Origin: an uncultured Ruminococcus sp. | GTDB lineage: Bacteria; Bacillota; Clostridia; Oscillospirales; Acutalibacteraceae | Assembly (NCBI GenBank): GCA_902778175.1 | Contig: CACYWT010000012.1 | Coordinates: 1-57,412, forward strand | DNA length: 57,412 nt | Direction: 5' to 3' | In this document: piece after piece, positions 51,106 to 57,412 of the stretch | Layout of the letters: every line of letters starts with the position of its first letter | Position numbering within the stretch: the stretch's first letter is position 1 | Made by a program: the position numbers and the translations under genes | The notes under the pieces: generated by a model | What the model saw: the letters and a program-made list of their open reading frames with translations, nothing else | Told to the model about the DNA's origin: nothing | Database searches by the model: none

Positions 51106-51687
51106 ATGCCATTAATTCCTTATGTTGTAGAACAGACAAACAGGGGAGAACGTTCATACGATATCTATTCCCGTTTGCTCAACGACAGAATAATAATGCT
51201 GACCGAAGAAGTCAATAATGCTACTGCAAGCGTTATCGTTGCGCAGCTTCTTTTCCTTGAGGGACAGGACGCTACCAAGGATATCAGTCTTTATATCAAC
51301 AGCCCCGGCGGATCGGTAACAGACGGTATGGCTATCTATGATACGATGCAGTATATCAAATGTGACGTTTCTACTATCTGCATGGGTATGGCAGCGTCAA
51401 TGGGCGCTTTCCTGCTTGCGGCAGGCGCAAAGGGCAAGCGTTATGCCCTTCCGAACAGTGATATCATGATCCACCAGCCTCTCGGCGGCGCTCAGGGTCA
51501 GGCTACGGATATCATGATCCATGCGGAGCATATTGTCCGCACAAAGAAAAAACTCAATACTATTCTCGCAGAAAAAACAGGTCAGCCGTATGACGTTATC
51601 GTAAGAGATACCGAGCGTGATAATTTCATGACTGCTCAGCAGGCAATGGAATACGGTCTGATAGACAAGGTCATCACACAACGGTAA
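51106..51687 (+). CDS. clpP: ATP-dependent Clp protease, proteolytic subunit
   Basis: 193 residues. The catalytic triad is intact: Ser in [14 protein letters not shown], His in [18 protein letters not shown] and Asp in [11 protein letters not shown]. The N-terminal [20 protein letters not shown] forms the axial region in known structures. It forms a tetradecameric chamber that works with ClpX or ClpA/ClpC. GATCGGAGG precedes the ATG. clpX follows 12 bases later. Confidence 0.98.
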   Translation: MPLIPYVVEQTNRGERSYDIYSRLLNDRIIMLTEEVNNATASVIVAQLLFLEGQDATKDISLYINSPGGSVTDGMAIYDTMQYIKCDVSTICMGMAASMGAFLLAAGAKGKRYALPNSDIMIHQPLGGAQGQATDIMIHAEHIVRTKKKLNTILAEKTGQPYDVIVRDTERDNFMTAQQAMEYGLIDKVITQR

Positions 51688-51699
51688 GGAGCGGCGCAA

Positions 51700-53019
51700 A
51701 TGGCTAATATTGACGACAATAAGAGAAGTATCTGCTGTGCCTTCTGCGGACGTCCGCAGGAGCTGGTCGGACGTATAATACAGGGCGTCGGCGGCGCATA
51801 TATCTGTGATGAATGTGTAATGCGCTGCGTGAATATGCTGCGCGGTGAAGATGATTACGACGTTTATGACGAAGAGGATTCCTTCCCGGATTTTGCAGAG
51901 CTTCCCAAGCCGATGGAGATCAAGGCACTGCTTGATGAATATGTCATAGGACAGGATGAGGCGAAGATCTCGCTTGCCGTTTCCGTATATAACCATTACA
52001 AGAGAATAAACTATCATAATGAAGATGATGTTGCGCTGAATAAGAGCAATATCCTTCTTCTCGGACCTTCGGGCGTCGGCAAGACGCTTCTTGCCCAGAC
52101 GCTTGCAAGGATACTTGATGTGCCGTTTGCCATAGCTGATGCGACAACTCTGACAGAAGCAGGCTATGTCGGTGAGGACGTTGAAAATATCCTGCTCCGT
52201 CTTATTCAGGCTGCGGATTTTGATATAGCAAGAGCAGAACGCGGTATCATTTATGTTGACGAGATCGACAAGATCGCGCGTAAATCCGAAAATCCGTCCA
52301 TTACCCGCGACGTCAGCGGCGAGGGAGTTCAGCAGGCGCTGCTCAAGATACTGGAGGGTACGGTCTCAAATGTACCGCCGACAGGCGGAAGAAAGCACCC
52401 TCAGCAGGAGTTTATACAGATAGATACGACTAATATTCTGTTTATCTGCGGCGGAGCTTTTGACGGTCTTGAAAAAACGGTGGAAAAGAGGTTGGGTTCG
52501 TCCTCACTCGGATTCAATGCTGATATACGTTCCAAGGTCGAGCTTGATACAACAAGCTGGATGCAGGAGGTCATTCCGCAGGATCTCGTGAAATTCGGAC
52601 TTATCCCAGAGCTTGTCGGCAGACTTCCGGTAGTTACCGCGCTCAATGGACTTGATGAAAACGCGCTTGTGCGAATACTCAGAGAGCCGAAGGATTCTCT
52701 GATAAAGCAGTATACAAAGCTTTTTGCAATGGACGAGGTAGAGCTTGTATTTGATGATGATGCTCTGCTGGAAATAGCAAAGAAGGCTATAGAAAGACAC
52801 ACAGGTGCAAGAGGTCTGCGCTCCATTATGGAGGAGCTTCTGAAAAACCTCATGTACGAAGCACCGTCTGATGATACGATCAGCAGGATAATAATAACTG
52901 CCGATGCGGTCAGGGGTGAAGGTGAGCCTGTTGTTGAACGCAGCAAGCTCAGGAAAAAGCCGCGCAAAGCTGCCGAGGTCAAAACAACAAAGAAAAAATC
53001 CAAAAAAACTTCGGCATAA
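51700..53019 (+). CDS. clpX: ATP-dependent Clp protease, ATPase subunit ClpX
   Basis: 439 residues. An N-terminal four-Cys zinc-binding domain ([15 protein letters not shown]...CDECVMRC), Walker [16 protein letters not shown], Walker [17 protein letters not shown], and [20 protein letters not shown] with the ClpX-specific segment are present. The C-terminal tail is Lys-rich ([20 protein letters not shown]) and longer than in many ClpX proteins. It unfolds tagged substrates and feeds them to ClpP. It closes the tig-clpP-clpX unit with a terminator. Confidence 0.98.
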   Translation: MANIDDNKRSICCAFCGRPQELVGRIIQGVGGAYICDECVMRCVNMLRGEDDYDVYDEEDSFPDFAELPKPMEIKALLDEYVIGQDEAKISLAVSVYNHYKRINYHNEDDVALNKSNILLLGPSGVGKTLLAQTLARILDVPFAIADATTLTEAGYVGEDVENILLRLIQAADFDIARAERGIIYVDEIDKIARKSENPSITRDVSGEGVQQALLKILEGTVSNVPPTGGRKHPQQEFIQIDTTNILFICGGAFDGLEKTVEKRLGSSSLGFNADIRSKVELDTTSWMQEVIPQDLVKFGLIPELVGRLPVVTALNGLDENALVRILREPKDSLIKQYTKLFAMDEVELVFDDDALLEIAKKAIERHTGARGLRSIMEELLKNLMYEAPSDDTISRIIITADAVRGEGEPVVERSKLRKKPRKAAEVKTTKKKSKKTSA

Positions 53020-53051
53020 TATTTGCGTCAAAGCGGCAAATACGAACTATC

Positions 53052-53094
53052 AGCTCCACTTGCATTTCAGCCTGATCTGTAAGTGGAGCTTTTT
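53052..53094 (+). terminator. Terminator of clpX
   Basis: Stem AGCTCCACTT/AAGTGGAGCT, 19-base loop, then TTTT; a further seven-T run follows shortly. Confidence 0.88.
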
Positions 53095-53118
53095 ACTATT
53101 TTTTTCCGGAGGTCATAT

Positions 53119-53817
53119 ATGCGCTATACTACACTTCTTATGGATGCCGATGAAACGATCTTTGATTTCGGAAAATGCGAATACTTTGCCCTGAAAGGGA
53201 CGATCGAATCATACGGACTTCGTTTTGACGAGCGTGTGCATAAAACATTCTCAGAGATCAATAAGGATCTGTGGAAGGAATTTGAGAAGAATAATATTAC
53301 AAATGCACAGCTGAGGGTACAGCGTTTCCGTGAGCTTATCGCGGAATGTTTTGACGGCTTTGAAGAAGCGTCGGCTTTGTCAGAAGAATACATATCCCAG
53401 CTTTCCCGTCAGGCTGTGCTTATTGACGGTGCGTATGAAGCAGTCGAAAAGCTTTCGCATGATTTTACGCTTTATCTGATAACCAACGGAATAAGCAGGG
53501 TGCAGAGAGGACGGCTGGCTCGTACTGAAATAACGCGCTTTTTTGATGATGTTTTCATTTCCGATGAAATGAACGTACAGAAACCGAAAAAAGAATTTTT
53601 CGATATCGTTCTCGGCAGTATAGAAGAGAAGAACAAGGCAAGAATACTTGTTGTCGGAGATTCGCTGACCTCCGATATGCAGGGCGGAAGAAATGCCGGG
53701 CTTGATACCTGTCTTTATGATCCGTCTGACAGAGTTGCCCTTCCTGATCCGCTTTGTGACTATAAGGTCGGATCACTGACCGATATTTTCCGTATAGCGT
53801 CGGAGGAAAAGTTATGA
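53119..53817 (+). CDS. HAD-superfamily hydrolase, YjjG-type
   Basis: 232 residues from the ATG at 53119 after CCGGAGGTC; an in-frame start at 53083 lies in the terminator and is rejected. Haloacid-dehalogenase motifs are complete: DADETIFDF (D-x-D), ITNGISRVQRGRL (Thr), KPKKEFFD (Lys) and VVGDSLTSDMQGGRNAGLDT (acidic pair). The pattern and size match YjjG/YfnB-type nucleotide phosphatases, which remove phosphate from UMP, dUMP and noncanonical dNMPs in characterised members. It overlaps the following pseudouridine synthase gene by four bases. Confidence 0.9.
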   Translation: MRYTTLLMDADETIFDFGKCEYFALKGTIESYGLRFDERVHKTFSEINKDLWKEFEKNNITNAQLRVQRFRELIAECFDGFEEASALSEEYISQLSRQAVLIDGAYEAVEKLSHDFTLYLITNGISRVQRGRLARTEITRFFDDVFISDEMNVQKPKKEFFDIVLGSIEEKNKARILVVGDSLTSDMQGGRNAGLDTCLYDPSDRVALPDPLCDYKVGSLTDIFRIASEEKL

Positions 53818-54665
53818 AATTCATAGTTCCCGAAGAACTTGACGGCGTCACACTGAAAAGCTTTCTGAGAAAACACTGTTCTGTTTCCGCAAGGACGCTT
53901 GCAAAGCTCAAGCGCACCGAAAACGGAATATGTCGCGGCGGCAAAGTGATCCGCAGTATTGATATTCTCTCGGCAGGAGATGAAATAGAAATATCACTTC
54001 CGGAAGATGACGCTTATATAGAACCTGCCGATCTTCCGGTTAAAATTGCATTTGAGGACGAAAATGTAATTGCTGCGGTAAAGCCTGCCGGTATGCCTGT
54101 TCATCCCGTGGGGGAATACCAGAAAAATACCCTTGCCAATGCAGTCGCTTTTCATGCGCGGCAAATGGGGGAAAGCTACAGCTTTCGTCCGGTAAACAGG
54201 CTTGATAAAGATACCTCTGGTCTTGTGCTTTGCGCTAAAGACCGCTTTAGCGCCGCTTTTCTTCAGGGACACTGCGATAAGGAGTATATTGCCCTTTGTC
54301 AGGGAAAGATCACCGGCAGCGGAACCATAGACAAACCGCTGCGGATCAGGGAAGGTCATTCCATACAGAGGGAGATCGGGCAGGACGGCGTAAGGGCGGT
54401 AACGCATTACCGGACAATAAGAAATTACGGGGAAGATCATACTTTAGTCGCGCTTCGTCTTGAAACAGGACGGACGCATCAGATCCGCGCTCATTTTTCG
54501 GGCATTGGTCATCCGCTTGCAGGGGACGATATGTACGGCGGCAGCAGGGATCATTTTCCAAGACAATGTCTGCATTGCCGTGAGCTGAGCTTTATTCATC
54601 CGATAAGTAAAGAAAGGATCACAGTATGCAGTGAAATTGATTTTTTTGACGAATATACAGATTGA
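53814..54665 (+). CDS. RluA-family RNA pseudouridine synthase
   Basis: 283 residues. An S4-like N-terminal part (RKHCSVSARTLAKLKRTENG) is followed by the catalytic domain with FRPVNRLDKDTSGLVLCAKD, which holds the catalytic Asp in R-L-D, and LETGRTHQIRAHFSGIGHPL. It converts uridine to pseudouridine in rRNA or tRNA; the family does not allow the site to be named (RluA/RluC/RluD). The four-base overlap with the HAD gene makes them an operon. A terminator follows. Confidence 0.92.
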   Translation: MKFIVPEELDGVTLKSFLRKHCSVSARTLAKLKRTENGICRGGKVIRSIDILSAGDEIEISLPEDDAYIEPADLPVKIAFEDENVIAAVKPAGMPVHPVGEYQKNTLANAVAFHARQMGESYSFRPVNRLDKDTSGLVLCAKDRFSAAFLQGHCDKEYIALCQGKITGSGTIDKPLRIREGHSIQREIGQDGVRAVTHYRTIRNYGEDHTLVALRLETGRTHQIRAHFSGIGHPLAGDDMYGGSRDHFPRQCLHCRELSFIHPISKERITVCSEIDFFDEYTD

Positions 54666-54672
54666 CCGCACG

Positions 54673-54705
54673 GGCAGCTTATCATCATACGATAAGCTGC
54701 CTTTT
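54673..54705 (+). terminator. Terminator after the pseudouridine synthase gene
   Basis: Perfect 11-bp stem GGCAGCTTATC/GATAAGCTGCC, 7-base loop, TTTT. Confidence 0.92.
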
Positions 54706-55067
54706 CCGTTAAATGCTGACTGATACCGCGGTGTTGTCCGGATCTTGTTGAATTGAAATAATTATTTTATTGATTTATTGGTAATAAATAAGTTCTTATT
54801 ACCGTGAGATAAGCATATATATAATTATATCACCGCTGCATCAGATGCATATGAGAAACGGAGGACAGTGATAATTAGTTAAAAGAAGAGGTACATAAAG
54901 AGAAACAGTTTCATACAATGCTCACGCTGAATACAATATACTGTGCTGATTTTGCAGCAAAGTGATTATTTTATGTCCGAGCAGGACAAAATAATAAGGA
55001 AACGTCTGATCTTTGCATGATGTTTCCCGATCGGCGCATCAAATAAAAATTCGGAGCGTGAAAAGCT
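54706..55067. other. Intergenic region upstream of the MazF-type gene
   Basis: No convincing gene. It contains a perfect 8-bp inverted repeat GGTAATAA/TTATTACC (54780-54803) overlapping a weak promoter (TTATTA 54796-54801, 18-base spacer, TATAAT 54820-54825). A 15-codon frame at 54973-55020 (begins MSEQDKIIRKR) has no clear ribosome binding site. No MazE-like antitoxin frame could be found. Confidence 0.55.
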
Positions 55068-55439
55068 ATGCTTATCAGAAGAGGCGATATCTATTATGCA
55101 GATCTCAGTCCGGTAGTAGGTTCGGAGCAGGGCGGAGTGCGCCCGGTGCTGATAATACAGAATAATGTCGGGAACCGCTACAGTCCGACTGTGATAGCCG
55201 CCGCCATAACCAGCAGGGGTACAAAAGCTGATCTGCCGACGCATATAAAACTGTTTGCATCGCGCAGCGGACTTACCAAGGATTCGGTAGTATTGCTTGA
55301 ACAGATACGAACCCTTGATAAAACACGGCTCAGAGAGAAGATGGGGACGCTCAGCCCGTATGATATGTATAAGGTTGACGAAGCGTTGTCAATAAGTTTC
55401 GGTCTGGGCGCGGAGAATGTTCATAAACAGGCAACATAA
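55068..55439 (+). CDS. MazF/PemK-family endoribonuclease toxin
   Basis: 123 residues. The family opening [40 protein letters not shown] with the conserved Arg-Pro-Val, and the [13 protein letters not shown] and [12 protein letters not shown] blocks are all there, so the protein should be an active mRNA interferase cutting at a short motif. The ATG at 55068 follows CGGAGCG. In Bacillus the equivalent ndoA is preceded by its antitoxin gene ndoAI; no antitoxin gene is visible here. It lies directly before spoIIGA-sigE. A strong hairpin separates them. Confidence 0.93.
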   Translation: MLIRRGDIYYADLSPVVGSEQGGVRPVLIIQNNVGNRYSPTVIAAAITSRGTKADLPTHIKLFASRSGLTKDSVVLLEQIRTLDKTRLREKMGTLSPYDMYKVDEALSISFGLGAENVHKQAT

Positions 55440-55449
55440 TTGCAGAATG

Positions 55450-55482
55450 GGGAGAATGTACCGGAGGACGGTATATTCTCCC
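55450..55482 (+). other. Long perfect hairpin between mazF-type gene and spoIIGA
   Basis: GGGAGAATGTACCG pairs with CGGTATATTCTCCC over 14 bp (one G-U pair) with the loop GAGGA. No T-run follows, so it is not a classic terminator. It starts 10 bases after the toxin gene's stop and may act as a barrier, mRNA end or structured element. Confidence 0.7.
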
Positions 55483-55598
55483 TGATATTCCTGAAAAGAC
55501 ATTTTCAGGGGGTTTATGTAGTAAAACGAAGGATAATATTTTCAGACAAAATACTGCTGCCGGCTGTGATATTATTGATAAAAAGCAGGGGGACGGAT

Positions 55599-56432
55599 AT
55601 GAAACAGACAATATATATTGATGTGCTTTTCTGCGTTAATTTTGTAATAGACTATCTTATACTTCTTACCGTCAGAAAATTCATGAATATTTCCTGCCGT
55701 CTGAGAAGAATGCTTACCGGCGCGGCTGTCGGCGGTATTTGTTCGTTTGTGATACTTCTGCCGCCTGTCAGCTCAGGTCTGTCCATTGTCGCCGGGATAA
55801 TAATTGCAGGCTTTGTCGTTGCTGCTGCATTCTGCCCGATAGACAAAAAAACATTTCTGAAAACAACAGCGGCTTTTTTTCTGATAAGTTTCGGATACTG
55901 CGGAGTAATGATCGCGGTGCTGATAATTTTTTCCCCGTCTGAACTGCTTATACGCAATAACAGCGTATACATAGGTATTTCGCCTATTGTTCTGGTTATT
56001 ATGAGCGCGGTATGTTATGCCGTAATGCGCGTTATCCTGAGAATAACATCGAGGGGAACATCAGAAGAGAATAATTGTTTTCTTGAAATAAAGCGTCAGG
56101 GAAAGGTCATATCCTGCCGGGGAAAAGTCGATACGGGCAATTCACTTCATGAACCGTTTTCCGGCGATCCGGTGATAGTTGTAAAAAGCTCATTGTTTCC
56201 GGATATCGGGAAACAGAGTGATATCTCACATGAAGACGCTGTCAGCCGGGGGTTCAGAATGATACCGTATAATTCAGTCGGCGGCGGAGGTTTTCTGCCG
56301 GCTTTCCGTCCGGAAGAAATCATAATCAGCGAAAAGGGAATAAAGCATCATGTTCAGGGGTATATAGCTTTATGCAGTCAGGAAAGGATAACATCGGAAA
56401 CTGACGCTCTGATACCGCCGGAACTGATGTGA
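55599..56432 (+). CDS. spoIIGA: SpoIIGA-type sigma-E processing peptidase
   Basis: 277 residues from the ATG at 55599 (CAGGGGGACGG upstream); a longer frame from 55440 covers the hairpin and is rejected. The N-terminal half has about five membrane spans (IDVLFCVNFVIDYLILLTVR, then VGGICSFVILLPPVSSGL and others). The C-terminal domain holds the aspartic-protease-like site CRGKVDTGNSLHEPFSGDPV. It sits in the septum of the sporulating cell and cleaves pro-SigE. It is followed 44 bases later by sigE, the classical pair. Confidence 0.95.
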   Translation: MKQTIYIDVLFCVNFVIDYLILLTVRKFMNISCRLRRMLTGAAVGGICSFVILLPPVSSGLSIVAGIIIAGFVVAAAFCPIDKKTFLKTTAAFFLISFGYCGVMIAVLIIFSPSELLIRNNSVYIGISPIVLVIMSAVCYAVMRVILRITSRGTSEENNCFLEIKRQGKVISCRGKVDTGNSLHEPFSGDPVIVVKSSLFPDIGKQSDISHEDAVSRGFRMIPYNSVGGGGFLPAFRPEEIIISEKGIKHHVQGYIALCSQERITSETDALIPPELM

Positions 56433-56476
56433 ATAAACGCAATACAGGAAAATAAATCAAAACAGGGGGTAATCGT

Positions 56477-57211
56477 ATGGACAAACTGAAGAGAATATCC
56501 GCGCCCGTTGTCAGCGGCATAAGCAGATTATTTATGATGGTGATGGGCAAGGACGGGATCTATTACATAAACGGTCCCGAAACACTTCCGCCTCCGCTTG
56601 AGGCAAAAGATGAAGCGCTTATAATGGAGAGGATCTCTGCCGGAGATGAAAAAGCGAGAGAACCGCTTATCACACATAATCTCAGACTTGTTGTCTATAT
56701 CGCTAAAAAATTTGAAAGTACGAGCGTATGCGTAGAGGATCTTATTTCCATAGGGACTATCGGGCTTATCAAGGCTGTCAATACCTTCCGTCCGGAAAAG
56801 GGGATAAAGCTTGCAACATATGCGTCGCGCTGTATTGAAAATGAAATACTGATGTACCTGCGTAAGATATCACAGCAGAAAAATGAGATTTCGATAGATG
56901 AACCGTTGAATGTGGATTATGACGGAAACGAACTGCTCATTGCAGATGTGCTTGGCAGCGACAGCAATACCGTTAATGTTCGCATAGAAAAGGAATCAGA
57001 GGAAAATCAGTTATTGCAGGCGGTTAATCGTCTGGGGAAAAGGGAGCTTTCGATAATGGAGCTGAGATTCGGTCTTAACGGTTATAAACCGCATACTCAG
57101 AAAGAGGTTGCTGATATGCTCGGAATATCGCAGTCATACATTTCCAGGCTTGAAAAAAAGATAATAAGACGGCTCAGAAAAGAAATAAGTGAAGAAACAA
57201 AAAGTGCATAA
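56477..57211 (+). CDS. sigE: Sporulation sigma factor SigE (pro-sigma-E)
   Basis: 244 residues after AGGGGGTAATC. Residues 1-27 or so are the pro-sequence, ending near [14 protein letters not shown], the same context as the Bacillus cleavage site. Region 2 is [18 protein letters not shown] and [20 protein letters not shown]. Region 4 is [14 protein letters not shown] and [20 protein letters not shown]. It directs mother-cell genes in early sporulation once SpoIIGA removes the pro-sequence. Many firmicutes have sigG next; the next 200 bases here are AT-rich without a gene. Confidence 0.97.
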   Translation: MDKLKRISAPVVSGISRLFMMVMGKDGIYYINGPETLPPPLEAKDEALIMERISAGDEKAREPLITHNLRLVVYIAKKFESTSVCVEDLISIGTIGLIKAVNTFRPEKGIKLATYASRCIENEILMYLRKISQQKNEISIDEPLNVDYDGNELLIADVLGSDSNTVNVRIEKESEENQLLQAVNRLGKRELSIMELRFGLNGYKPHTQKEVADMLGISQSYISRLEKKIIRRLRKEISEETKSA

Positions 57212-57374
57212 TTATGACATAACGGGTAAATAAAATTCGATGTAATTATAAATAAAAAATAACTGTAATGTACATTAAAACTATATAATATAATCACAAA
57301 ATTAATACAGACAGTAAACTCAGCCCAATAAAAAATACAATTTGTAAAAAGCGGAAAAAGTTTGAAAAAAGGTG

Positions 57375-57403
57375 TTGACAAAGAGGAGGGAATGTGGTAT
57401 TAT
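57375..57403 (+). promoter_or_regulatory. Strong promoter at the right edge
   Basis: Perfect TTGACA at 57375-57380, 17-base spacer, TATTAT at 57398-57403. The gene it serves lies beyond the window. The strength resembles promoters of stable-RNA or sporulation genes, but I cannot tell which. Confidence 0.75.
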
Positions 57404-57412
57404 AACAAAGCT

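Noticed and set aside
54973-55020. 15-codon frame as antitoxin for the MazF-type toxin
   Set aside because: It is far shorter than known MazE antitoxins, lacks a ribosome binding site and has no DNA-binding motif.
55535-55560. Possible Spo0A box before spoIIGA (TTTTGTCTGA on the minus strand)
   Set aside because: Only a partial match to the TTTGTCGAA-type consensus and single copy; not strong enough to report as a site.

Overview
The window looks like a chromosomal segment from a low-to-moderate GC Gram-positive gut or rumen anaerobe, most likely Ruminococcus or a close relative in the Oscillospiraceae. The pointers are pyruvate:ferredoxin oxidoreductase, an indolepyruvate ferredoxin oxidoreductase locus with aryl-CoA ligases, BspA-type and Big_2 surface proteins, strong AGGAGG ribosome binding sites, TTGACA/TATAAT promoters, and the firmicute orders rplS-lepB-rbgA-rnhB-yraN, tig-clpP-clpX and spoIIGA-sigE. 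The genus is an inference; no rRNA or tRNA gene lies in the window. There is no prophage, CRISPR array or full-length insertion sequence. The non-core content is small repeats, MITE-like elements and secreted proteins.

Layout: 1-6000 holds ispF, a small HTH regulator, a PHP-family histidinol phosphatase, a GH3 lipoprotein, pyrE and an HtrA protease with a Gln/Tyr-rich cytosolic arm. 6400-12300 holds an LRR/Big_2/C39-like secreted protein, a decayed C45-type hydrolase gene interrupted by a 165-bp MITE, a zinc-ribbon membrane protein with Gln/Tyr repeats, and an amidohydrolase. 12400-19660 is a transporter followed by an arylacetate/aryl-pyruvate operon (two PaaK-type ligases around iorA-iorB, then a tandem-ACT protein) that ends in a strong terminator. 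19700-29750 holds a HIT protein, nspC, two CobW-type metal GTPase proteins, gltX, glnS, a short glmU and prs. 29800-35800 holds nifJ with a palindrome at its predicted start site, then a DUF285/BspA surface protein. 35900-39200 is the ilvB-ilvN-ilvC operon on the minus strand. 39300-49200 runs from adenine deaminase through the rplS/signal peptidase/rbgA/rnhB/yraN group to a dipeptidase, thrC and a phosphoesterase. 49200-57412 holds a repeat-rich gap, a perfect promoter and folded leader for tig, then clpP, clpX, a HAD phosphatase, a pseudouridine synthase, a mazF-type toxin without a visible antitoxin, spoIIGA and sigE, and a strong promoter leading off the right end.

How genes work together: the paaK/ior cluster can interconvert arylacetates and aryl-pyruvates through aryl-CoA and reduced ferredoxin, and NifJ is a natural supplier of that ferredoxin. 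tig, clpP and clpX couple nascent-chain folding with proteolysis. SpoIIGA should process pro-SigE, so the lineage carries at least part of the sporulation programme. The CobW pair suggests a zinc-handling unit.

The most notable non-coding content is (1) a MITE family, one copy of which splits a gene such that removing the element and one TTAA restores the frame; (2) a separate family of roughly 100-150 bp interspersed repeats at positions 1, 8993 and 23621; (3) a GC-rich palindrome cluster and a candidate structured leader before tig; and (4) a 10-bp perfect inverted repeat over the predicted nifJ start site. I did not find anything I would confidently call a wholly new multi-gene system.
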